A stretch of DNA of 64,000 nucleotides from CAWIHS01 sp963836005 (GTDB lineage: Bacteria; Pseudomonadota; Gammaproteobacteria; GRL18). Below are positions 36,032 through 44,686 of this stretch, piece after piece. The notes beneath the pieces were generated by a model. It was not told the DNA's origin. It ran no database searches and was given only the letters and a program-made list of their open reading frames with translations. The stretch is taken from positions 571,445 through 635,444 of the forward strand of contig CAWIHS010000005.1 in assembly GCA_963836005.1 (NCBI GenBank), read 5' to 3'. A program made the translations under genes and the position numbers. Position 1 is the first letter of the stretch; each line of letters starts with the position of its first letter.

Positions 36032-36912
36032 TTCACACCTTTGCTATGCTCACAGAGCGCATCATGCACTTCACCCAGACGTTCCCTGTCCCACGGCACT
36101 TTCACTCGAAACACCCGGATGCTGTTGAGCATGTTTGAGAGATATTTCAGTCGCCTGGGTTTCAGATAGGAAAACATATACAGATAATTAGGCAGCAGGG
36201 TATCAAACTTTAAAGCGCCCCTGATCTCCTCTATGCTGATCCCGGCATCACCCTCTGCACCTTCAAGTGCATAAAAGGCATGGATGGGCTTGAAACCGGT
36301 GGTGAAGTTCTGCACATGATAACCCAGCTCCTCGAACTTGCGGTAAGGCCGGTGATACGGATGTGAACCCACCGCCATAAACTGGCCATGCTGCATAAAA
36401 GTGGCGACTTTATCATCAGAAATCAGGCTATGCCCCTGCCGGATAAAGAAATCGGTCATGGTTGATTTGCCGCCCATGGAAGGTGCAATAAAAAGTATGG
36501 GCTTGCCTTCCGCCTCCACTGCGCCGGCATGTAAAAAATCATAACGCTCTTCCAGGGTAAAATAGAGCGGCAGCAGCAGATGAATAAACCAGAATCCCAG
36601 CAGGTTCGCATCGCCCTTTTTATCCAGCTCACAATAGATTGTCTGCTCACCGCCAATCCAGTAAAAGCGCACTACATCCTTGACTTCGTAGCACCAGGGC
36701 TGTTCTGCTTCGCTGCCGTCAAACTCGCGATCAGAATACAGATAAACTTTACGCCCATGCGCCTGGTAAAAAGGGAAACCGTATGTAATGGCATTTTTAA
36801 GTGCGTCTGGCGCTGTTGCAACCAGTGCAACCTCGTAGCGTACTGCGGTAGGATGAGAAAGATCCAGAGGCAAATCAATATCACTGACAATATGAGTACC
36901 ATAAACGATCAT
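36028..36912 (-). CDS. HPr-kinase-like tailoring kinase of the lasso cluster
   Basis: 294 aa. C-terminal HprK-like fold: HAGAVEAEGKPILFIAPSMG then GKST (P-loop about 143-151) and HSLISDDKVA (about 161-170). The N-terminal 110 residues are a family-specific domain. Homologues in paeninodin-type clusters phosphorylate the C-terminal Ser of the precursor; both precursors here end in Ser. Overlaps B2 and C1 by 4 bp each. HPr-kinase-like proteins also occur in some EPS loci, but the B2 and leader sequences favour the lasso role. Confidence 0.85.
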   Translation of the reverse strand: MIVYGTHIVSDIDLPLDLSHPTAVRYEVALVATAPDALKNAITYGFPFYQAHGRKVYLYSDREFDGSEAEQPWCYEVKDVVRFYWIGGEQTIYCELDKKGDANLLGFWFIHLLLPLYFTLEERYDFLHAGAVEAEGKPILFIAPSMGGKSTMTDFFIRQGHSLISDDKVATFMQHGQFMAVGSHPYHRPYRKFEELGYHVQNFTTGFKPIHAFYALEGAEGDAGISIEEIRGALKFDTLLPNYLYMFSYLKPRRLKYLSNMLNSIRVFRVKVPWDRERLGEVHDALCEHSKGVK

Positions 36913-37373
36913 TCTTCCCTCCTGCCCCAGCTAAAAACTGACACCACGGTGAATTGTTCGTGTCCGGCACCACCGGTAATGATGGTATCGCCGCATTGCG
37001 TCCAGGCATGGGCCTGCATAGGCTCATCTAGTGCCTCATCTTTGGCTACCCCCAGATAAAACCGTCCGGGAATATTGCGTTTTTTCAACATGTGCTGCGC
37101 TGCCAAAGCCTGGGCCAGACAGGCACTTTCCCAGGGTGTGTAATTGGCCGCCCGGGTAATAGCACGGCCGACAGTTTGAGCCATCAAACACTCCGGTTCA
37201 GACAGAGCAAACCGTTCTTTGGGATATTGACTATGCTCCAGGGCTGCCACCAGCCGCTTAAATGACATTGCCAACATCGCTAGACGCATGATGCCGAGCG
37301 TGACATACGCGGCTATGAACAGCTGTTTCTCTGCTCCGTCCAGAGCAGTAAATTGCTTAAACCTGTGTAACAT
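36909..37373 (-). CDS. Lasso peptide biosynthesis B2 protein (transglutaminase-like leader protease)
   Basis: 154 aa. Cys protease that removes the leader. The family motif WESACLAQALAAQHMLKKR carries the catalytic Cys85; RFYLGVAK and AHAWTQCGD give His122 and probably Asp129. The N-terminal 60 residues are the usual helical B2 segment. It works with a PqqD-like B1 protein. The first gene of the B2-kinase-C1 coupled set; 118 bp from the exporter gene. Confidence 0.9.
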   Translation of the reverse strand: MLHRFKQFTALDGAEKQLFIAAYVTLGIMRLAMLAMSFKRLVAALEHSQYPKERFALSEPECLMAQTVGRAITRAANYTPWESACLAQALAAQHMLKKRNIPGRFYLGVAKDEALDEPMQAHAWTQCGDTIITGGAGHEQFTVVSVFSWGRREE

Positions 37374-37490
37374 TTAATAGTTCTAATTCTTTAACACTCA
37401 AAGTATCATCGCCCAGCGTGTGGGTAGTTCATGTCAGATCCAGCACACATGCCACTGGAATATCCGCAGATCTCTGCCTGCCAAAGGGTA

Positions 37491-39314
37491 TCATAACTTA
37501 TCACTGATGAGTCCCAGGGCCTGCATTTCTGCATACGTCCCCTGGGCCTTAATCTGCCCCTGTTCCAGTAGAAAAATAGTGTCGGCCTGTTTAATCGTCG
37601 TATGCCGGTGGGCAATAATAATCGTCGTACGACCCTGTAAAAATTCCCCGAGCGTTTCATACAACACTGACTCAGTGGCATTATCCAGCGCAGAGGTAGA
37701 TTCATCGAAAATCACCACTTTGGGATCGCTTAATATCAGCCGTGCAATCGCCAGGCGTTGACGCTGACCGCCGGACAGGCGGATACCATTCTTACCAATC
37801 AGGCTGTCCAGGCCCTTTTGCAGCGAACGCACAAAATCTTCCAGCTGCGCCATGCGCAAGGCTTTATAAATAGATGCATCATCCATCTCAGCTGCCAGGG
37901 TGAGATTCATGCGAATCGTATCATTAAAAAACAGTGACTGCTGCAGCATCAAAGCCACATTGGCGCGCACCACCGGCAGCCCAATCTGCGTGACCGGCAC
38001 AGCGTCATAGAGCACTTCGCCGCTTTGCGGCTGATAAAAGCCCACCATGATCTGCGACAGGGTCGTTTTACCGCTGCCGCTCGGTCCGATCAGCGCGACC
38101 TTTGCCCCGGCAGCGACTTTAAGCGAGACATTATATAACACTGGCGGACTCAATACATGGCCGGAATGATCCGCTGCTTTATTCACATGGCCATAAGCAA
38201 AGGTGATATTTTTTAATTCCAGCGACGTCGTTTTAACGCCCTTAAACGGATTCTGCAGCTGTGGATAATCCGGCTCCTGCTGCAGCTTCAACAGCGTATT
38301 GACCCGCTCAAAAGCCGGTTTACTGCTTTGATAGGAGATCACCAGCCCCATCAGCTGATTGATCGGCTGCACCAGGTTGGACAGATAAAACAGAAACGCC
38401 AGCATCATACCAATGGTCAGATCAGAATAAGCAACCGCTGCAATCCCCAGGGCCCTGAAGATATCCACTACGGTCGCGGTTAGCAGTGCCGATGAACTGT
38501 GCGCCACGGCCGCTTTATAGCCAAAATCCAGTGACGCCGTACGGATAGCCTTAGCACGGTTTTGCAGCAGGCCGAAAAAACTGCGTTCCTGATTACTCGC
38601 CCGCACCTGCACAAAGAGTTCCAGGGTTTCATTCAGGGCTTCATGATACAGTTCATAGGCTTCATTGTGTCGGCGCAAATACTCACCGGTCTTTTTACCG
38701 ATAATGCGAGAAAATCCCAGAAACAGCGGATTGAGAATAAACACCAGCAGCGCCAGCACCCAGTTCATCCACAGCATGATCGCGGCAATCCCCAGCAGCA
38801 TCAGTGCTGCACTTAAAAAAGTCGTCACTACCATGCCGGTAAAATAGCTGATGGTATCGACATCCTGCGTCGTTCTGGCAGCGATCCTGCCCGGTTTTAA
38901 CGTCTCATACTCGGCGATGGCGACCCGTTCCAGATGATGCAGCACCCTGTGGCGCAGCAAATAGCCAATTTTCTGGGTAATTTTAGTCGCGTAAAACGCC
39001 ATCGCATTGGCAAACACAAACCCCAGCAAACGCAATATCAGCACCGCCGCCAGGATAATACTGATATACTGCCAGGCTTCCCCCTGCCCCTGCCCCGGCA
39101 CCGCCAGCATCATATCCATACTGCTACTCATCCTTCCCGGATGCCCCAGCAGCACTTCATCGATCAACAATGGAATCAACATGGGAATGGGCAAAAGCAC
39201 CAGGGTAGACAGCACGGCATACACATTGGCATGCCAGAAATCAGCCTTTTGCGACCTGATATAGTGTAACAGCGTGCGCAAGGAGAAGTTTTTCGGATGG
39301 TAAGTATTATTCAA
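37491..39314 (-). CDS. ABC transporter, fused permease-ATPase (lasso exporter)
   Basis: 607 aa, six transmembrane helices in the N-terminal half (about 30-330), then an ATPase domain with Walker A GPSGSGKTT, LSGGQRQRLAIARL and Walker B VIFDESTSALD, plus the H-loop IIAHR. No N-terminal C39 peptidase, in agreement with the separate B2 protease. Located at the head of the lasso operon, it most likely exports the mature peptide and gives self-immunity. A lipid or glycan flippase role cannot be excluded from sequence alone. Confidence 0.86.
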   Translation of the reverse strand: MNNTYHPKNFSLRTLLHYIRSQKADFWHANVYAVLSTLVLLPIPMLIPLLIDEVLLGHPGRMSSSMDMMLAVPGQGQGEAWQYISIILAAVLILRLLGFVFANAMAFYATKITQKIGYLLRHRVLHHLERVAIAEYETLKPGRIAARTTQDVDTISYFTGMVVTTFLSAALMLLGIAAIMLWMNWVLALLVFILNPLFLGFSRIIGKKTGEYLRRHNEAYELYHEALNETLELFVQVRASNQERSFFGLLQNRAKAIRTASLDFGYKAAVAHSSSALLTATVVDIFRALGIAAVAYSDLTIGMMLAFLFYLSNLVQPINQLMGLVISYQSSKPAFERVNTLLKLQQEPDYPQLQNPFKGVKTTSLELKNITFAYGHVNKAADHSGHVLSPPVLYNVSLKVAAGAKVALIGPSGSGKTTLSQIMVGFYQPQSGEVLYDAVPVTQIGLPVVRANVALMLQQSLFFNDTIRMNLTLAAEMDDASIYKALRMAQLEDFVRSLQKGLDSLIGKNGIRLSGGQRQRLAIARLILSDPKVVIFDESTSALDNATESVLYETLGEFLQGRTTIIIAHRHTTIKQADTIFLLEQGQIKAQGTYAEMQALGLISDKL

Positions 39315-39767
39315 AACGATGTTCCGGACAGGCTCCAGCCATATTCACTCTGCTGCTAAAAGGCCTGATAGTATACAACACAGAGAAAAAATCTGGCGAT
39401 CATTATTTTACCCGCAGAGGGGTTAATGTGTAGATCCTCCACGGCCTCAGCGCTAAAGCCTGGGTTGTTCACTCAATGTTCACCCCTGGTACTTTTCAAG
39501 ATGGATGATCATTATTACCCCCATCCTGGCCTTCCCCCTTAAAGAGGGAAGGAACATAGCGTACAGATATTATAGGCAACTCAACTATTTAGAGTTGCGA
39601 GAGTATTTTTAGTATGGAAAGTACACATTTTTGTGAAGAACTCTTTTTTGCTGTCATTGCCAAATCATCACTAAAACTGTAAAATTTTTTCCATAATTAA
39701 ACACTTATACAGAACCGAATTAGATGATATTAAACTTTACGCTTTGGCGTCTATGCGAGAAAAAATT
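39315..39767. promoter_or_regulatory. Divergent promoter region of the lasso exporter and gmd
   Basis: About 450 bp with no supportable gene. A GC palindrome of the dispersed family lies at about 39505-39555 (CCCCCATCCTGGCCTTCCCC). Promoters for both the minus-strand lasso operon and the plus-strand gmd should be here; TATACT on the minus strand near 39375 is a possible -10 box. Confidence 0.4.
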
Positions 39768-40880
39768 ATGAAAAAAGCATTAATAACCGGTATAACCGGA
39801 CAAGATGGCGCCTATCTGGCAGAATTTTTACTCGACAAAGGCTATGAAGTGCACGGTATAAAACGCCGCGCTTCTTCTTTTAACACCAACCGTATCGATC
39901 ACCTGTACCATGATCCTCATGAAACCGGTCGTACATTTACCCTGCATTATGGCGATCTCAGCGACTCCATGAACCTGGTCAGAATTATTCAGCAGGTTCG
40001 TCCAGATGAAATCTACAATCTCGGCGCCCAGAGCCATGTCGCCGTTTCGTTTGAAACCCCGGAATACACGGCTGATACTGTAGGTCTTGGCGCTTTACGC
40101 ATCCTCGAAGCGATACGTATATCAGGGCTGGAAAAGACCACGCGCTTTTACCAGGCGTCCACCTCAGAACTGTATGGTAAAGTCCAGGAAGTACCGCAAA
40201 AAGAGACGACCCCTTTTTATCCCCGCTCTCCCTATGCCGCCGCCAAACTCTATGCCTACTGGATCACCATCAATTACCGCGAGGCCTACGGCATATATGC
40301 CTGCAACGGCATTCTGTTTAACCATGAATCGCCCATTCGCGGCGAAACCTTTGTGACCCGAAAAATCACCCGTGCCGTAGCAAGGATCAGCCTGGGACTC
40401 CAGGACTGCCTGTACCTGGGTAATCTGGATGCCAAACGTGACTGGGGACATGCCAAAGATTATGTCGAAATGCAATGGCTGATGCTGCAGCAGGACGAGC
40501 CGGAAGATTTCTGTATCGCCACCGGTATACAATACTCTGTCAGGGACTTTGTCAATTATGCGGCCAAAGAACTGGGGATCACCCTGCGCTGGGAAGGCCG
40601 CGGTGTTGATGAAACAGGGACAGTAGCATCGCTGGCTAACAATAACACCCGCTTAAAGCCCGGACAGGTTATCGTCAAAGTGGACCCTCGCTACTTCCGC
40701 CCCACAGAAGTTGAAACCTTACTCGGCGATCCGACCAAAGCCAGGGAAAAGCTCGGCTGGGTCCCTAAAATCACCCTGGAAGAACTGGTTGCGGAAATGG
40801 TCAGAGAGGATTTATCCATCGCACAACGTGATGATCTGTGTCAAAAAGAAGGTTTCAAGACCTTTAACTACCATGAATAA
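39768..40880 (+). CDS. gmd: GDP-mannose 4,6-dehydratase
   Basis: Converts GDP-mannose to GDP-4-keto-6-deoxymannose, precursor of fucose, rhamnose or perosamine-type sugars. SDR fold with GITGQDGAYLAEFLLDKGY (NADP loop), the catalytic STSELYGK and YAAAKLYAYW (Tyr-x3-Lys), and FNHESPIRGETFVTRKI, which is diagnostic. About 370 aa. The ATG at 39768 is preferred; the frame is open to 39744. Confidence 0.96.
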   Translation: MKKALITGITGQDGAYLAEFLLDKGYEVHGIKRRASSFNTNRIDHLYHDPHETGRTFTLHYGDLSDSMNLVRIIQQVRPDEIYNLGAQSHVAVSFETPEYTADTVGLGALRILEAIRISGLEKTTRFYQASTSELYGKVQEVPQKETTPFYPRSPYAAAKLYAYWITINYREAYGIYACNGILFNHESPIRGETFVTRKITRAVARISLGLQDCLYLGNLDAKRDWGHAKDYVEMQWLMLQQDEPEDFCIATGIQYSVRDFVNYAAKELGITLRWEGRGVDETGTVASLANNNTRLKPGQVIVKVDPRYFRPTEVETLLGDPTKAREKLGWVPKITLEELVAEMVREDLSIAQRDDLCQKEGFKTFNYHE

Positions 40881-41839
40881 TGGCTAATATGAAAACCGCA
40901 TTGATCACTGGCATAACGGGACAGGATGGTGCTTATCTTTCTGATCTGCTACTGAAAAAAGGTTATAGAATGATGGGTCTGTTCCGCAGCAAAGATAGCA
41001 TCAATACCAAAAGGCTGGCATATCTGGGCATTACCGCAGAGATCACCTTTGATTTATGCGATATGCTTGATATCACCAATATCATCAATATCTTCAATAA
41101 GTACCGCCCTGATGAAGTCTATAATCTCGCCGCCCAAAGTTCAGTCGGTGGATCTTTTAATCAGCCCATTGGTACTTTAAATTTTAATATTATTTCCGTC
41201 GCCAATCTTCTGGAAAGCATCAAAATCATCGATACCAGTATCAAATTTTACCAGGCATCCAGCAGTGAGATGTACGGACATATCAATACCCTGCCGCTGC
41301 TGGAAAATTCTATCTTTCACCCTGTGAGTCCTTACGGGATTTCCAAGGCATCCGCCCACTGGATCACCGTCAACTATCGGGAATCATTTGGCCTCTTTAC
41401 CACCTCCGGGATCCTGTTTAACCACGAATCCTATTTGCGCGGTGATAATTTTATTGTCAAAAAAATCATCCGCAGTGCTTTAGAAATCAAGCAAGGCAAG
41501 AGAGACGTACTGGAAGTGGGCAACATCGATATTAAACGGGACTTTGGTTATGCGCCCAAATATGTCGAAGCCATGTACCTCATGATGCAGCATGACAAGC
41601 CGGATGATTACATCATTGCATCCGGCAAATCGGTGAGTATTCGTGAGATCATCCACTATGTGTTTGACCAGGTGGGCGTGTCTAAAGACAAGATTGTGAT
41701 CAATAAAGCCTTTTTCCGCCCCAATGAAATAGTCGATATTTACGGCGACGCCTCAAAAGCCAAATCACAACTGGGCTGGCAATATGATATGTCATTTTTT
41801 GACGTACTGGATATCCTGATCCAGGAAGAACAGGCTTAA
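40880..41839 (+). CDS. GDP-mannose 4,6-dehydratase family SDR (second paralog)
   Basis: 319 aa, same fold as the preceding gene (GITGQDGAYLSDLLLKKGY, SSSEMYGH, YGISKASAHW, FNHESYLRGDNFIVKKI) but clearly diverged and shorter. It overlaps gmd (TAATG), so they are co-translated. Candidates are a reductase or epimerase acting on the Gmd product, or an alternative dehydratase; the retained Gmd-type FNHES region favours a GDP-sugar substrate. Confidence 0.85.
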   Translation: MANMKTALITGITGQDGAYLSDLLLKKGYRMMGLFRSKDSINTKRLAYLGITAEITFDLCDMLDITNIINIFNKYRPDEVYNLAAQSSVGGSFNQPIGTLNFNIISVANLLESIKIIDTSIKFYQASSSEMYGHINTLPLLENSIFHPVSPYGISKASAHWITVNYRESFGLFTTSGILFNHESYLRGDNFIVKKIIRSALEIKQGKRDVLEVGNIDIKRDFGYAPKYVEAMYLMMQHDKPDDYIIASGKSVSIREIIHYVFDQVGVSKDKIVINKAFFRPNEIVDIYGDASKAKSQLGWQYDMSFFDVLDILIQEEQA

Positions 41840-41845
41840 AAAACA

Positions 41846-42150
41846 GGCTCGCGCAAAGGCGCAAAGGAGAGCTTTGAGGTTTTGCGCCGTATAGGCGCTC
41901 AAAAAAAATCTTTTGCCTCCCTCCACGTATCTGATAAGCAGCATTTAATCCTCTACCCCTTCCCCCTGACCCCCCTCCTGACCTCCCCCCTTAAAAAGGG
42001 GAGGAACAAATGGTGCAATGCTGGAGATGTTACTAAAGGCCTTGAACTACTGGATAAACTCGATGCTCACTTTTCTAAAGGCTATTTACCCCTCCCCCCT
42101 TAAAAACTCTTCTTTGCGCCTTAGCGTCTTTGCGCGACAAAAATGCTTTT
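41846..42150. repeat. Composite repeat: GCGCAAAG motif, GC palindromes and one antitoxin-tail unit
   Basis: GCGCAAAGGCGCAAAGG at 41850; then palindrome CCCCCCTTAAAAAGGGGAGG (about 41984-42004), the captured antitoxin tail (about 42014-42088, in frame GDVTKGLELLDKLDAHFSKG) and a closing TTTGCGCCTTAGCG motif. Single unit of the array found further on. Confidence 0.85.
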
Positions 42151-42177
42151 CATCGCCTGCCGCTTTTAGCTTAAAAA

Positions 42178-42558
42178 TTAATTCCAGATAGCATGTTCAT
42201 AGTGGGTGTTAATATTTTTATCTTTAGTCACCAAACCAGCACCCATAAAACGCTGGATTCAGCAGTAATTAATCTATCAAATACATCCCTGGTCCATTCT
42301 AACTCAACCGCTTTGCTAAAAACCCGTGAGGCATCCATGGTATGTACTTTTAAGCCAAGCGTTTTTTACCAGCTCATTAATCATCTCAGTAGCGGTTGCA
42401 GTGATACGTCCAATTTCAAACAGATATTGCAATTCAAGCCTGACGACTTCTGAAATATACAACTCATGAGTTTCAATAGCCTGAATCACCTTAACGGTGA
42501 GTTTTTCAACCAGACCGGCATAGAGCCAGACAATAATATGCGTATCCAGAAAAATCAT
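42178..42558 (-). pseudogene. PIN-domain toxin with two frameshifts
   Basis: N-terminal part intact: MIFLDTHIIVWLYAG (first Asp), SEVVRLELQYLFEIG. A one-base slip at an AAAA run (near 42340) puts the next conserved block (WTRDVFDRLI) into another frame, and a second slip is needed to read GAGLVTKDKNI and HYEHAIW to the TAA at 42178. All PIN acidic positions survive once the frames are joined. Partner antitoxin overlaps its start. Confidence 0.78.
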
Positions 42559-42800
42559 AGTTTATCAACTTCTTCCCAGATAGAGGGGTCTATATCAACC
42601 AAACTCTCGGGATCCCCCACAATACAGACATGTTTTTTCAAATTACTTAGCTTACTTTTTTTCTCCTCCAGAACGATTTTGACAATATGTCCATTTCGCT
42701 CAATTTCCACGGGGATACCTGTCTCAACCACACCATCAATCACTTTAAACAATTGTTTTCTCAACCCGGTAATCGTCAATACCTCTGCCATATCCCTCAC
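42555..42800 (-). CDS. Phd/YefM-type antitoxin
   Basis: About 81 aa. Begins MRDMAEVLTITGLRKQLFKV with a Phd-like DNA-binding start, IVKIVLEEKKSK in the middle and an acidic toxin-binding tail (SLVDIDPSIWEEVDKL). Overlaps the PIN gene by 4 bp. Start may be the GTG at 42800 or ATG at 42791. Confidence 0.8.
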   Translation of the reverse strand: MRDMAEVLTITGLRKQLFKVIDGVVETGIPVEIERNGHIVKIVLEEKKSKLSNLKKHVCIVGDPESLVDIDPSIWEEVDKL

Positions 42801-42978
42801 CCATTTTTATAAAAACCACGATACTGTACATACAGTATAAATCCTGATGTACACCAGTTCAATAATAATACCCCTGCACAAAAAAGAAACCTTTGAGCCA
42901 AAGCTTAAAAAGCTCTCCTTTGCGCCTTGGCGGCTTTGCGCGACCATGCTTACGCTTTTCCCGTGCTATAATTGTCTC

Positions 42979-43296
42979 ATGACAGCTATAACCAAAGCAC
43001 ACCATCCACAGCTGCGATTAAGTGAAAAAGAAATCGATAACATCAAGACTTCCGTTTCTTCACTTGATCCAGACGCTGCTGTGTATTTATTTGGTTCACG
43101 CATCGACCTGGCAAAACGAGGCGGCGATATTGATCTATTGATTGTCTCAACGCTAATAGATCAGAGAGAACTGTATAAAATACGCTGGCATTTTTTTGAA
43201 CAGTTTGGCGAACAAAAGATGGATATCATCCTCGATGACGGTACTGGACAAACCCCTTTTGCAAGAATGATACTGCCCAGGGCCGTGTTACTGTGA
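42979..43296 (+). CDS. MNT-type nucleotidyltransferase antitoxin
   Basis: 105 aa from the ATG at 42979 (MTAITKAHHPQLRLSEKEID). The minimal nucleotidyltransferase motif is present: LFGSRIDLAKRGGDIDLL (GSR...DxD). MntA-like proteins neutralise HEPN toxins by AMPylating them. It overlaps the HEPN gene by 4 bp. The frame is open to 42847, but that extension lies in repeat DNA. Confidence 0.9.
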   Translation: MTAITKAHHPQLRLSEKEIDNIKTSVSSLDPDAAVYLFGSRIDLAKRGGDIDLLIVSTLIDQRELYKIRWHFFEQFGEQKMDIILDDGTGQTPFARMILPRAVLL

Positions 43297-43727
43297 GTGT
43301 TGAAAACCTTCGAGTAAATCGAAAATTACTAAACAAGCAATTATTTTCGCTGCGTCATTCTTTCGAAGCCGCAGAAAAAATTGGCTTAAAAGCCGAATAC
43401 CAAGTGGATGAGTTTGATATCTATGAAAATTTATGCAGCCGGTTTGCCAGAATGACAGACTTTTTAATACGTAAAATGTTCCGCAGTATTGATAATGTAG
43501 AATTTGAAAACCAGGGCACCTTGATCGATACCGTCAATAACGCTCACAAACGAGGTCTTTTTGACAGTATCGACAGCCTGCGGCAGATAAAAGACCTGAG
43601 AAATTCAATCGCTCATGAATATCTCGATGATGATCTGCAAAGACTGTTTGAAAATGTTGTTGCTTTAACACCATTAGTCATCGAGATAGCGCTACAGACT
43701 TCAGACTATACACGCCGATACGAATAA
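43293..43727 (+). CDS. HEPN-domain RNase toxin
   Basis: 144 aa, GTG start overlapping the MNT stop. All-helical HEPN fold with the RNase motif Rx4-6H: DLRNSIAHEYLDDD. Forms an HEPN/MNT toxin-antitoxin pair with the preceding gene. A scar copying its motif region occurs at 47383-47427. Confidence 0.9.
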   Translation: MSVENLRVNRKLLNKQLFSLRHSFEAAEKIGLKAEYQVDEFDIYENLCSRFARMTDFLIRKMFRSIDNVEFENQGTLIDTVNNAHKRGLFDSIDSLRQIKDLRNSIAHEYLDDDLQRLFENVVALTPLVIEIALQTSDYTRRYE

Positions 43728-43739
43728 ACTGACAGATTA

Positions 43740-44652
43740 GCTCGCGCAAAGGCGCAAAGGAAAAGATTAAAAGCCTCGTTGGTTTCGCGCCTGCGGCGCT
43801 CAAAAAAACGTGTTTGCCTCTACATAATCAAGACTTAACATTTTATTTCAGGAACCAGGCCATCGTACCGGCTAAAATCACACTTGTAACAATTACTATA
43901 CATTTTAAGATTTATAGCATCCATTCCTCTACTCCTTCCCCCTGACCCCCCTCCTAACCTCCCCCCTTAAAAAGGGGAGGAACAAATGGTGCAATGCTGG
44001 AGATATTACTAAAGGCCTTGAACTACTGGATAAACTCGATGCTCACTTTTCTAAAGGCTATTTACCCCTTCCCCCTGGCAGGGGGAAGGCGGGGATGGGG
44101 GTTGAATCTTAATAGCTAATAATGAATTTAACATTTTACCCCCCTCCTGACCTCCCCCCTTAAAAAGGGGAGGAACAAATGGTGCAATGCTGGAGATATT
44201 ACTAAAGGCCTTGAACTACTGGATAAACTCGATGCTCACTTTTCTAAAGGCTATTTACTCCTTCCCCCTGGCAGGGGGAAGGTGGGGATGGGGGTTGAAT
44301 CTTAATAGTTAATAATGAATTTAACATTTTACCCCCCTCCTAACCTCCCCCCTTAAAAAGGGGAGGAACAAATGGTGCAATGCTGGAGATATTACTAAAG
44401 GCCTTGAACTACTGGATAAACTCGATGCTCACTTTTCTAAAGGCTATTTACCCCTTCCCCCTGACAGGGGGAAGGCGGGGATGGGGGTTGAATCTTAATA
44501 GTTAATAATGAATTTAACATTTTACCCCCCTCCTAACCTCCCCCCTTAAAAAGGGGAGGAACAAATGGTGCCATATTTCAGAGTATGATTTTACCCTGGC
44601 CTATTGTATACCCTCCCTTAAAAAGCTCTTCTTTGCGCGACAAAAATGCTTT
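43740..44652. repeat. Tandem repeat array: three ~192-bp units carrying an antitoxin gene tail
   Basis: After a GCGCAAAG block and a segment repeated at 47549-47693 (CAGGAACCAGGCCATCGTAC), three units begin near 43985, 44177 and 44370. Each has palindrome CCCCCCTTAAAAAGGGGAGG, the 75-bp antitoxin tail (GGAGATATTACTAAAGGCCT ...), palindrome CCTTCCCCCTGGCAGGGGGA and the linker TTGAATCTTAATAG. The array ends with GGTGCCATATTTCAGAG, as do the arrays ending near 46790, 47710 and 49330. Confidence 0.9.
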
Positions 44653-44686
44653 TCATCGCCTGACGCTTTTTGCTGTAATAATTCCT

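Noticed and set aside
37406..37490. A third lasso precursor between the exporter and B2 genes
   Set aside because: All frames of this 118-bp gap were read; none has the YxxPxL leader with Thr at -2.
41882..42103. ORF reading through the repeat into the antitoxin tail (also 48770-49054)
   Set aside because: Coding appearance comes from the captured antitoxin segment and palindromes; there is no independent start signal or domain.
43933..44580. Regular repeats resembling a CRISPR array
   Set aside because: Units are about 192 bp, nearly identical throughout, with no unique spacers and no cas genes nearby. They are tandem copies of a gene-tail/palindrome unit.
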